DNA from: an uncultured Actinomycetes bacterium
Lineage (GTDB): Bacteria; Actinomycetota; Actinomycetes; Nanopelagicales; Nanopelagicaceae
DNA: 8,554 bases
Direction: 5' to 3'
NCBI GenBank assembly: GCA_903899145.1
Contig: CAIUHY010000010.1
Span: 1 to 8,554, forward strand
Shown here: piece after piece, positions 1 through 6,650 of the stretch
Position numbering within the stretch: position 1 is the first letter of the stretch
Layout of the letters: every line of letters starts with the position of its first letter
The notes under the pieces: generated by a model
Seen by the model: the letters and a program-made list of their open reading frames with translations, nothing else
What the model was told of the DNA's origin: nothing
The model's database searches: none
Program-made: the position numbers and the translations under genes

Positions 1-15
1 AATCTAATTTTCGGG

Positions 16-891
16 TTATGCAGTCGCTAAGGGTATCAGTCTTGCGATCAATGTATCGACCTGGTCATTTACAAGCGTGAAATCGAACTCAGAAGCTGCC
101 GCCATCTCGGCCTGAGCCAATGCAAGCCTCGCCGCGCGCCTATCGGGTGAATCTGTCCCTCTTGAGGTTAATCGCCGAACTAATTCATCCCAATCAGGTG
201 GCGCAATAAAGACTGAACGTGATGTTGAATCACTCCTTCTGACTTGGCGCGCTCCATCAATTTCGATTTCTAAAATCACATGCTTACCAACATTTCGCCA
301 CTCATCAACTGGAATTCGGGGTGTTCCATAGCGCGAACCTGCAAACTCTGCCCACTCAAGAAATTCACCAGCATCAATCATTGTTTGAAACTTCTCCTCA
401 GAATAGAAAAAATAATCAACACCCTCTTTTTCATTTGCTCGAGGTTCTCTAGTTGTTGCTGAGACGCTCACCCAAAATCTTGGATCACCGCGAAGTGAGC
501 TTGTGATGGTGCTCTTGCCAACACCACCAGGTCCTGAGAGCACAATAAGATTGCCACGCACAGGATCAGTTTTTCCCACCGCGAGCTCCTTTCGTAGCGC
601 CATCAATTGAAGAGGACCTAATCCCCCAATTCTACGGGTTGGAGATATGGCTCTCCTCTCCATAATGTTTGCTGCCCTGCTTTTACCTATTCCAGGAACT
701 GCTGCCAATAGTTCAACAACTCTCATTCTGCGAATGGACTCTCTGTGGTCATTTATCGCATCAAAGATCGTCATCTCACTGCGCGCAATCGCAGACTTCA
801 CTTCTGCCCTCTCCTTACGAAACTGCGCCGCGGTAGCAAGCGCCGCCATACGCGCCTCTGGGCTGAGCTTAGGAGGAGGGGTTTTGCTCAA
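16..891 (-). CDS. gmk: mIHF-domain / guanylate kinase fusion protein
   Basis: This 291-residue protein has two domains. Residues about 5-104 match actinobacterial integration host factor (mIHF/sIHF, a nucleoid DNA-binding protein): LSPEARMAAL, RKERAEVK, the helix-turn-helix-like VPGIGKSRAANIME and SPTRRIGGLG. Residues about 112-291 form guanylate kinase, which phosphorylates GMP to GDP with ATP. They show the P-loop GPGGVGKS (120-127), the GMP-binding SVSATTREPR (142-151) and EGVDYFF, EFAGSRYGTPR (182-192), LEIEIDGARQV and the lid RGTD with RL..AQAE. Ordinary Gmk is about 200 residues and mIHF about 105, usually as adjacent separate genes. No stop codon lies between the domains. The chosen start is a TTG overlapping the pyrF stop by 4 nt (TTGA). 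The SD there is weak, but mIHF-like residues (PPPKLSPEAR) precede the next candidate, an ATG at 849-847 with a better SD (AGAGG). The in-frame ORF opens at a TAA at 924-922, with no ATG or GTG before the TTG. Domain calls are very sure; the exact start is moderately sure. Confidence 0.95.
   Translation of the reverse strand: MSKTPPPKLSPEARMAALATAAQFRKERAEVKSAIARSEMTIFDAINDHRESIRRMRVVELLAAVPGIGKSRAANIMERRAISPTRRIGGLGPLQLMALRKELAVGKTDPVRGNLIVLSGPGGVGKSTITSSLRGDPRFWVSVSATTREPRANEKEGVDYFFYSEEKFQTMIDAGEFLEWAEFAGSRYGTPRIPVDEWRNVGKHVILEIEIDGARQVRRSDSTSRSVFIAPPDWDELVRRLTSRGTDSPDRRAARLALAQAEMAAASEFDFTLVNDQVDTLIARLIPLATA
577..592 (-). promoter_or_regulatory. Possible internal ribosome binding site and GTG start for free guanylate kinase
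   Basis: On the minus strand AAAGGAG (592-586) is followed by a six-base spacer and an in-frame GTG (579-577), codon 105 of the fusion. The site sits exactly where mIHF homology ends and seven residues before the RGNLIVLSGP strand of Gmk. Initiation here would give a 187-residue kinase, near the normal family length. The SD-like string also encodes Lys-Glu (AAG GAG), a common dicodon, so the match could be chance or the relic of an ancestral separate gmk start. Use in the cell is inferred, not shown. Confidence 0.45.
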
Positions 892-1586
892 GAAATTGAA
901 TCCAGGATTTGCGCAGCACGCTTAGACATCGCCTCTGCAGATTCTTTGAAGTAAGAAGTGATCGGTCTTCCTATGACCAGAAAGTTAGCGCCGGCCTCTA
1001 TCGCATCTTCAGGAGTCATAACGCGCGACTGATCTCCAGCTTGTGAATCTGCTGGTCTTACTCCTGGGGTAATAAGTGTTGGTTCTTTACCTACTGCAGT
1101 TCGAATCGCAGCAACTTCAAGGGGCGAGCAGACAATCGCCCGAGCCCCTGCGTTGACAGCATTTTTGGCAAGGGAGATAGCAAGATCAAGTGGGGAGTTT
1201 TTAATTCCCATATCAGCAAGCATGGGCTCACTTAGTGATGTAAGAACTGTTACAGCCGTTATATAAATCTCTGGAGCGCCCGTAGCTGCCGCATTAATCA
1301 TTTGAGATCCACCCGATGCGTGCACAGTTAGGAACCTCGGCTTGTGATCACGTACCGCTGATACAGCTCCCGCAACAGTGTTGGGGATATCGTGAAGCTT
1401 AAGATCTAGGAATAACTCGAAATCAGCATATTCATATAACTTCTTAACGCCGTCATGGCCAAATTTTAGGAAGAATTCTAAGCCAACTTTATATATATCT
1501 ATACTTTTGCGCGTTGCCTGAATCCATTGGCCAGCAAGAGCTAAATCATCAGTATCTAGTGCAAGAATAATTCGTGATTTACTCAC
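888..1586 (-). CDS. pyrF: Orotidine 5'-phosphate decarboxylase, type I subfamily
   Basis: Decarboxylates OMP to UMP, the last step of UMP synthesis, in the cytoplasm. The 232-residue protein shows the full OMP decarboxylase pattern: ALD (D11) near the N-terminus, YKVGLE with K33, the catalytic Asp-Lys-Asp cluster in DLKLHDIPNT (D61, K63, D66), TVHASGG, the phosphate-loop TPGVRP (173-178), GDQSR and IGRPI (R207). Length and the DLKLHDIPNT signature are those of the type I (E. coli/Bacillus) subfamily, not the roughly 275-residue type II form of Mycobacterium and Streptomyces. I chose the GTG at 1586-1584, which gives MSKSRIILALD and has GGAGG nine bases upstream. A TTG at 1613 would add nine non-homologous residues. 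The start overlaps the pyrD stop by 8 nt (GTGAGTAA), and the stop overlaps the TTG of the gmk fusion. PyrF is likely translationally coupled to both neighbours. Confidence 0.96.
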   Translation of the reverse strand: MSKSRIILALDTDDLALAGQWIQATRKSIDIYKVGLEFFLKFGHDGVKKLYEYADFELFLDLKLHDIPNTVAGAVSAVRDHKPRFLTVHASGGSQMINAAATGAPEIYITAVTVLTSLSEPMLADMGIKNSPLDLAISLAKNAVNAGARAIVCSPLEVAAIRTAVGKEPTLITPGVRPADSQAGDQSRVMTPEDAIEAGANFLVIGRPITSYFKESAEAMSKRAAQILDSIS

Positions 1587-2523
1587 CGTCTCCACCCTCC
1601 ACTCTATGTGCAAAACCTATGGCATCTCTAAAGTTTTGAAATCCACGCTGGATACAAATCTCTTCGAGTTCTTGCTTGATTGCCATTGCAGCTGTTGGAT
1701 TGCCAAATGTAGCGGTACCAACTGACACCGCGCTTGCACCTGCTAGAACTAACTCGAATGCATCTCGACCAGAGGCAACGCCGCCCATGCCAAGTATCGG
1801 CGTATTCGGAAGTGCGGCATGAACTTGATATATAGCGCGAACGGCAACAGGTCTAATCGCTGGCCCTGATAAGCCGCCAGTTTTTTGAGAGAGCTTCGGA
1901 AGCATTGTGTTGGTGTCAATCACCATCCCAAGGAGAGTATTGATAAGCGCAAGTCCATCAGCACCAGCATCAACTACTTCGCGAGCAATTTCGGTAATAT
2001 CGGTAACATCTGGTGTTAGCTTTGCAATAATTGGAACTTCTCCACCAATATTACGGCGTACTGCTGATATTGCTTCTCTTGCAGTAGTTGGGTTGCATGC
2101 AAATACTTGTCCTCTGTTTTCAACATTTGGACAAGAAATATTGACTTCTAAGGCAGTTATTCCAGCAACACCACGAACTTTTCGAGCCAGGACTGCGTAA
2201 TCTTCAACACTCTCCCCTGCAATGCTGATAACTATTTTCACACCTTGTTCTTTGAGCCATGGAATATCATTTTCAAGAAATTGGTCGATACCAGGGCCTT
2301 GTAATCCAATTGAATTAAGCATTCCACTTGGTGTTTCAGCCATTCGAGGAGTTGCCCGTCCACTTCGTGGTTTGACCATAATCGATTTGGTAACAATCGC
2401 GCCTAATTCACTCAGCCGGAAAAACTGTGACAATTCCTTTCCAGATCCAGCGCATCCACTGGCTGTCAGAATAGGGTTTGAAAATCTTGCACCTGCCATA
2501 GCGGTGCTGAAGTCAAAACTCAT
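1579..2523 (-). CDS. pyrD: Dihydroorotate dehydrogenase, class 1B catalytic subunit (NAD+-linked)
   Basis: Oxidises dihydroorotate to orotate using FMN; in class 1B enzymes electrons pass through PyrK to NAD+. The 314-residue TIM-barrel protein carries, in order, SGCAGSGKE (22-30), the FMN-binding TKS (K46), NSIGLQGPG (70-78), the catalytic loop NISCPNV with C131 in the base position (class 1 enzymes use Cys, class 2 Ser), IAKLTPD (K168), LINTLLG (193-199), GGLSGPAIRP (216-225) and the phosphate-binding GMGG and SVGTATFGNP. The length fits class 1B (about 310), there is no N-terminal membrane segment as in class 2, and pyrK lies directly upstream. The start is the ATG at 2523-2521, overlapping the pyrK TGA by 4 nt (ATGA); an in-frame GTG three codons earlier (2532) is less likely. 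The SD (GGGG) is weak, so coupling to pyrK probably drives initiation. The end overlaps pyrF by 8 nt. Confidence 0.97.
   Translation of the reverse strand: MSFDFSTAMAGARFSNPILTASGCAGSGKELSQFFRLSELGAIVTKSIMVKPRSGRATPRMAETPSGMLNSIGLQGPGIDQFLENDIPWLKEQGVKIVISIAGESVEDYAVLARKVRGVAGITALEVNISCPNVENRGQVFACNPTTAREAISAVRRNIGGEVPIIAKLTPDVTDITEIAREVVDAGADGLALINTLLGMVIDTNTMLPKLSQKTGGLSGPAIRPVAVRAIYQVHAALPNTPILGMGGVASGRDAFELVLAGASAVSVGTATFGNPTAAMAIKQELEEICIQRGFQNFRDAIGFAHRVEGGDGE
1584..1600 (-). promoter_or_regulatory. pyrF ribosome binding site and GTG start
   Basis: On the minus strand GGAGG (1600-1596) lies nine bases before the GTG at 1586-1584, with a second weaker GGAG at 1593-1590. The motif lies inside the last codons of pyrD. 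It supports the GTG over the upstream in-frame TTG at 1613-1611, which would place this SD inside the coding region. Confidence 0.7.
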
Positions 2524-3380
2524 TTGCCCCACACGCCATCTGGAATCTCTCGCGACTTAGTCCATGTCACCTTGCTACCATCCATCACAGGACCATCAAT
2601 ACATGTGCGGGTCATGCGAACAACACCATCTTCGCCTTCAATAGGTAATACGCATGTCATACATACTCCGATGCCACATGCCATGGCCTCTTCGACAGAA
2701 CATTGGTGCATAATTCCACGCTCTTTTGAGATATTTGTTATAGCAGAGAGCATCGCCATTGGCCCACATGAATAAATTATTTCAATATTGCTACTTGCGA
2801 TAATTGCGGGAATCACATCACTTACTCGCCCATGAGTTCCAGCGCTTCCATCATCTGTTGTGATGGTTAAAGAGCTTACCGATCTTTTGCCTTCAAGTGG
2901 GGCGTAGATCTTCGCAGCACTACTCGCACCTAAAACCATATCGACTCGGCATCCGCGACTTTTTAATACCTCAGCTAGCGCAAATAGTGGTGCTGACCCA
3001 TAACCTCCACCAACTAGAAGCGCACGAACAGGTTCTGTAGGAATTCCAAAGGCAGTCCCCAATGGGGCAACCATATTTACTAAATCGCCAATCTGTCTGT
3101 TTGCAAGCCAAGTACTTCCATTACCAAAAGGAGCAATAACTAATTCAAGTAACCCTTGCCCATCTGGTTTCACTGTTGCCCTGTAAATTGCAAAGGCTCG
3201 TCGTAAAATCATTGACGTCCCCGGCCCTCCAACGGAGATTGCTACGAAATTTCCTGGCCTTGCATAGGATGCAATTTCATCAACTGAAAAGACCATATGA
3301 TTATAAGAACCAACTCGTTTGTTAGATAAAACTTCAGCATCAAATTGCTGGGCTTTGGGATTAATTGTTGGAAAATCCAT
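2520..3380 (-). CDS. pyrK: Dihydroorotate dehydrogenase electron-transfer subunit
   Basis: This is the FAD and [2Fe-2S] subunit that carries electrons from the FMN of PyrD to NAD+. In the 286-residue protein, the N-terminal ferredoxin-reductase-like barrel includes GNFVAI and the flavin motif LRRAFAIY (59-66). It is followed by the nucleotide-binding LLVGGGYGSAPL (121-132) and SCGPMAML (204-211). The C-terminal cluster site has four cysteines in the family pattern, C235, C240, C243 and C260 (ACGIGVCMTC, then RTCIDGPV). Many PyrK proteins read RPxSI in the flavin motif; here Pro and Ser are both Ala. The protein is somewhat longer than the roughly 256-residue Bacillus form. The ATG directly follows the carB TAA with no spacer and in the same frame; GGTGA (3390-3386) inside the carB end can serve as SD. 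The stop overlaps pyrD (ATGA). The pairing with a class 1B pyrD makes the function secure. Confidence 0.96.
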   Translation of the reverse strand: MDFPTINPKAQQFDAEVLSNKRVGSYNHMVFSVDEIASYARPGNFVAISVGGPGTSMILRRAFAIYRATVKPDGQGLLELVIAPFGNGSTWLANRQIGDLVNMVAPLGTAFGIPTEPVRALLVGGGYGSAPLFALAEVLKSRGCRVDMVLGASSAAKIYAPLEGKRSVSSLTITTDDGSAGTHGRVSDVIPAIIASSNIEIIYSCGPMAMLSAITNISKERGIMHQCSVEEAMACGIGVCMTCVLPIEGEDGVVRMTRTCIDGPVMDGSKVTWTKSREIPDGVWGK

Positions 3381-6300
3381 TTACTTCACCAACTTCTGCC
3401 ACTTTTGAAGTGACTTCACTGAGAAGTCGTGAGCGCGAAGAGCTGTTATTCCAGAAACTGCTGCTTTGAAACCAGCAATCGTTGTGATAATCGGAATTCC
3501 TCTTTGAACAGAAGCTGTGCGGATGAGCCAACCATCATGGCGGGTTCCTCTTCCAAGTGGAGTGTTGATAACAAGATCAACCATCGAAGTGTTAATAATA
3601 TCTACGGCAGATAGGCCTTCTCCTGGCTCAGAATTTTTACGGACAAGAGTGGATGCAACACCATTTTCACTCAATAGTTTTTGTGTGCCAGCAGTTGTAT
3701 ACAAAGTAAACCCTAAATTCACTAGCGCTCTTGCAGGCTCAACACTTGGTGCTTTATCGCGCTCTGAAAGTGAGAGAAAGACCGTTCCCGAAAGCGGGAG
3801 TGCGCCAAATGATGCAACTTGGCTCTTTGCATATGCCTCACCAAATGTTTCTGCAATACCCATAACCTCACCGGTAGAGCGCATCTCTGGACCAAGAACG
3901 GAGTCAACGCCCATACCATCTGTTCTACGGAATCTATTCCAAGGAAGCACTGCTTCTTTCACCGAAACTCCCACTGCAATTCCATCGCCAGCACTTGGCA
4001 AGAAATTTTCACTTCGAAGTTCGGCAATAGTTTTTCCCATGGCTATAAGTGAAGCAGCCTTTGCTAATTGAATTCCGGTTGCTTTACTGACGAATGGCAC
4101 GGTACGAGAAGCACGCGGGTTTGCCTCTAGAACATAGAGAGCTCCATCTTTTTCAGCCCTTGATATAGCAAATTGAATGTTGATTAGCCCTCTTACTCCA
4201 ACTCCCCTGGCAATTTTTTCAGTAGCGGCCCTCACTTCAGCAAGTTTTTGGGGCGATAGTGACATGCTGGGTAGCACGCATGCAGAGTCACCTGAGTGAA
4301 CCCCCGCCTCTTCAATGTGTTCCATAGTTCCTGCCAGGAAGAGTTCATTGCCATCAAAAAGTGCATCGACATCAATCTCGATCGCATCGTCTAAGAAACG
4401 ATCGATGAGTACAGGTTGGTTCGGCGTAATCTCTGTGGCCTTCTGAATGAACCCTCTGAGCGACTCGTCGTCATAAACAATTTCCATTCCACGACCACCA
4501 AGTACGAATGAAGGACGAACCAGTACTGGATAAGAAATCTCTGCAGCTACTGCGACTGCTTCTTCATAAGAGCGTGCTAAGCCATACTTAGGCGCAGTCA
4601 GTCCGTTTTCTTGAAGTATCCGGCCAAACTCTCCACGGTCTTCTGCCAAATCAATAGCATCTGGACTTGTTCCTAGAATTTTCACACCAGCATCCAAAAG
4701 ACCACGTGCTAGACCTAGCGGAGTTTGTCCACCAAGTTGAGCAATAACACCTAATACTGGCCCAGCTGCAGTTTCAGCCCTGATTACCTCTAATACATCT
4801 TCCAACGTGAGGGGTTCAAAATATAAGCGGTCAGATGTGTCATAGTCAGTTGAAACTGTCTCCGGGTTACAGTTAATCATCACTGTTTCATATCCAGCAT
4901 CACGGAGTGCAAATGCAGCGTGAACGCATGAGTAGTCAAACTCAAGTCCTTGGCCAATTCGGTTTGGGCCACTACCTAAAATAATGACCGCAGGTTTAGC
5001 GCGAGACAATACTTCTGTCTCGGTGTCATAACTTGAGTAGTGATAAGGGGTATGTGCTTCAAATTCTGCAGCACATGTATCAACAGTTTTAAATACTGGC
5101 TTTAAACCTAAGGCGTTTCGCTCAGCACGTATTGCCAGCTCATTTGTACCACGCAGTGCCGCAATTTGAATATCAGAAAAGCCAGATGACTTAATTTTTG
5201 TAAAAAACTCAGGAGTCAGTACCGGCTCGGCCACTATCTCGTTGGCGAGGCCATTAATCATTGCTATTTGCGCCAAGAACCACGGATCAATCTTGGTAAT
5301 TGCATGTACTTCATCAATTGTTGCGCCCAACCATAGCGCCCTCTGAACTTGCTGCAGGCGCCACTCTGTTGGAATTCCAATTTTAGTTAAAAGCTCTTCA
5401 CGACTTTCACCCTCTTTAACCCAAGAAAAGGAGGCCCCTTTTTTCTCAACTGATCTCAGGGCTTTTTGAAGCGCCTCGCCGAAAGAACGACCTATCGCCA
5501 TTGCTTCACCAACAGACTTCATTGTTGTGGTCAAGCGAGGGTCAGCTTCTGGGAACTTTTCAAATGCAAACCGAGGGACTTTAACAACAATGTAATCAAG
5601 TGTGGGTTCAAATGATGCAGGCGTACTCTTCGTGATGTCATTTTGAATCTCATCAAGGGTGTAGCCAACAGCAAGTTTGGTAGCAATTTTTGCAATAGGA
5701 AATCCAGTTGCTTTAGATGCCAAAGCTGAGGAGCGTGAAACTCTTGGATTCATCTCAATAACAATGACTCGTCCATTTGTTGGATTTACTGCAAATTGGA
5801 TATTACATCCACCAGTATCAACGCCTACTTCTCGAATAATTTCGATAGACAGATCGCGAAGCTTCTGATACTCGACATCTGTCAAAGTAAGCGCGGGTGC
5901 TACTGTGATCGAGTCACCTGTATGGACACCCATTGGATCAATGTTTTCAATACTGCAAACAATCACAACGTTATCTCGGTGATCTCTCATAACTTCTAGT
6001 TCATATTCTTTCCAGCCTAAGATTGACTCTTCAAGTAAAACTTCATTTGTTGGCGAGTGGCGCAGACCAGCTCCAGCAATCAATTCAAGCTCACTCTGGT
6101 TAAACGCAATTCCAGAACCTAAGCCGCCCATGGTAAATGAGGGGCGAACGACAACTGGATAGTTCAATTCATCTGCCGCAGATATGCAATCGGACATTGA
6201 GTGGCAAATACGAGAGAGAGCGGACTCTCCCCCAATCTTTGCAACAATTCCTTTGAAAATCTCGCGATCTTCGCCGCGCTTGATTGCCTCAACATTTGCT

Positions 6301-6650
6301 CCAATGAGTTTTGTATTAAATTTCTCAAAAGCGCCACGCTCATGGAGCGCCATCGCTGCATTTAAAGCGGTTTGGCCTCCTAGCGTTGCAAGAACTGCTG
6401 ATGGCTTCTCGATTTCTAATATCTTTTCAATAATCTCTGGAGTAATAGGTTCTATATATGTTGCATCAGCGAACTCTGGATCAGTCATAATCGTTGCTGG
6501 GTTAGAGTTAATTAAGATAACTCGGATGCCTTCTTCGCGGAGCACTCGGCAAGCCTGAACCCCCGAATAATCAAATTCACAGGCTTGCCCGATAACAATT
6601 GGTCCACTACCAATAACTAAAACGCTTTCAATAGCTTGATCTTTAGGCAT
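3381..6650 (-). CDS. carB: Carbamoyl-phosphate synthase, large subunit
   Basis: Uses ammonia channelled from CarA, bicarbonate and two ATP to make carbamoyl phosphate for pyrimidines and, usually, arginine. At 1089 residues it is full length (E. coli 1073). Order: the carboxyphosphate ATP-grasp half (about 1-400), with GSGPIVIGQACEFDYSG (14-30), NSNPATIMTD, VRPSFTMGGLGSG (168-180) and EMNPRVSRSSALASKATG (299-316); the oligomerisation region (about 400-550); the carbamate ATP-grasp half (about 553-940), repeating GSGPNRIGQGLEFDYSC (559-575), NCNPETVSTD, VRPSFVLGGRGM and EANPRASRTVPFVSKATG; and a C-terminal MGS-like allosteric domain (about 950-1089). In that last domain K966, T986, T989, K1005 and N1029 align with the nucleotide-effector site of the E. 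coli enzyme, so UMP control is plausible (inference). The ATG overlaps the carA stop by 8 nt (ATGCCTAA), with GAGG at 6659-6656 as SD. The gene ends immediately before the pyrK ATG. Confidence 0.99.
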   Translation of the reverse strand: MPKDQAIESVLVIGSGPIVIGQACEFDYSGVQACRVLREEGIRVILINSNPATIMTDPEFADATYIEPITPEIIEKILEIEKPSAVLATLGGQTALNAAMALHERGAFEKFNTKLIGANVEAIKRGEDREIFKGIVAKIGGESALSRICHSMSDCISAADELNYPVVVRPSFTMGGLGSGIAFNQSELELIAGAGLRHSPTNEVLLEESILGWKEYELEVMRDHRDNVVIVCSIENIDPMGVHTGDSITVAPALTLTDVEYQKLRDLSIEIIREVGVDTGGCNIQFAVNPTNGRVIVIEMNPRVSRSSALASKATGFPIAKIATKLAVGYTLDEIQNDITKSTPASFEPTLDYIVVKVPRFAFEKFPEADPRLTTTMKSVGEAMAIGRSFGEALQKALRSVEKKGASFSWVKEGESREELLTKIGIPTEWRLQQVQRALWLGATIDEVHAITKIDPWFLAQIAMINGLANEIVAEPVLTPEFFTKIKSSGFSDIQIAALRGTNELAIRAERNALGLKPVFKTVDTCAAEFEAHTPYHYSSYDTETEVLSRAKPAVIILGSGPNRIGQGLEFDYSCVHAAFALRDAGYETVMINCNPETVSTDYDTSDRLYFEPLTLEDVLEVIRAETAAGPVLGVIAQLGGQTPLGLARGLLDAGVKILGTSPDAIDLAEDRGEFGRILQENGLTAPKYGLARSYEEAVAVAAEISYPVLVRPSFVLGGRGMEIVYDDESLRGFIQKATEITPNQPVLIDRFLDDAIEIDVDALFDGNELFLAGTMEHIEEAGVHSGDSACVLPSMSLSPQKLAEVRAATEKIARGVGVRGLINIQFAISRAEKDGALYVLEANPRASRTVPFVSKATGIQLAKAASLIAMGKTIAELRSENFLPSAGDGIAVGVSVKEAVLPWNRFRRTDGMGVDSVLGPEMRSTGEVMGIAETFGEAYAKSQVASFGALPLSGTVFLSLSERDKAPSVEPARALVNLGFTLYTTAGTQKLLSENGVASTLVRKNSEPGEGLSAVDIINTSMVDLVINTPLGRGTRHDGWLIRTASVQRGIPIITTIAGFKAAVSGITALRAHDFSVKSLQKWQKLVK

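Noticed and set aside
1..15. Transcription terminator after gmk
   Set aside because: Only 15 bases are present and no hairpin can be seen; the operon may continue, probably into rpoZ.
1587..1613. Longer pyrF starting at a TTG at 1613
   Set aside because: The nine added residues have no family match, the GGAGG ribosome binding site would lie inside the gene, and the GTG at 1586 gives the standard MSKSRIILALD start.
2524..2532. pyrD starting at the GTG at 2532
   Set aside because: The ATG three codons later overlaps the pyrK stop in the classic ATGA arrangement and starts at the usual point before the barrel.
3517..4071. 184-codon plus-strand ORF opposite carB
   Set aside because: It lies wholly antisense to conserved carB coding sequence, has no recognisable domain, and is the sort of shadow frame expected there. 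The other plus-strand ORFs (e.g. 647-925, 1907-2200, 2222-2560, 6184-6558) were rejected for the same reason.
4000..6650. Possible long internal duplication within carB
   Set aside because: The repeated motifs (GSGP..IGQ, VRPSF, E.NPR.SR) are the ancient two-half ATP-grasp architecture of all CarB proteins, not a recent repeat.
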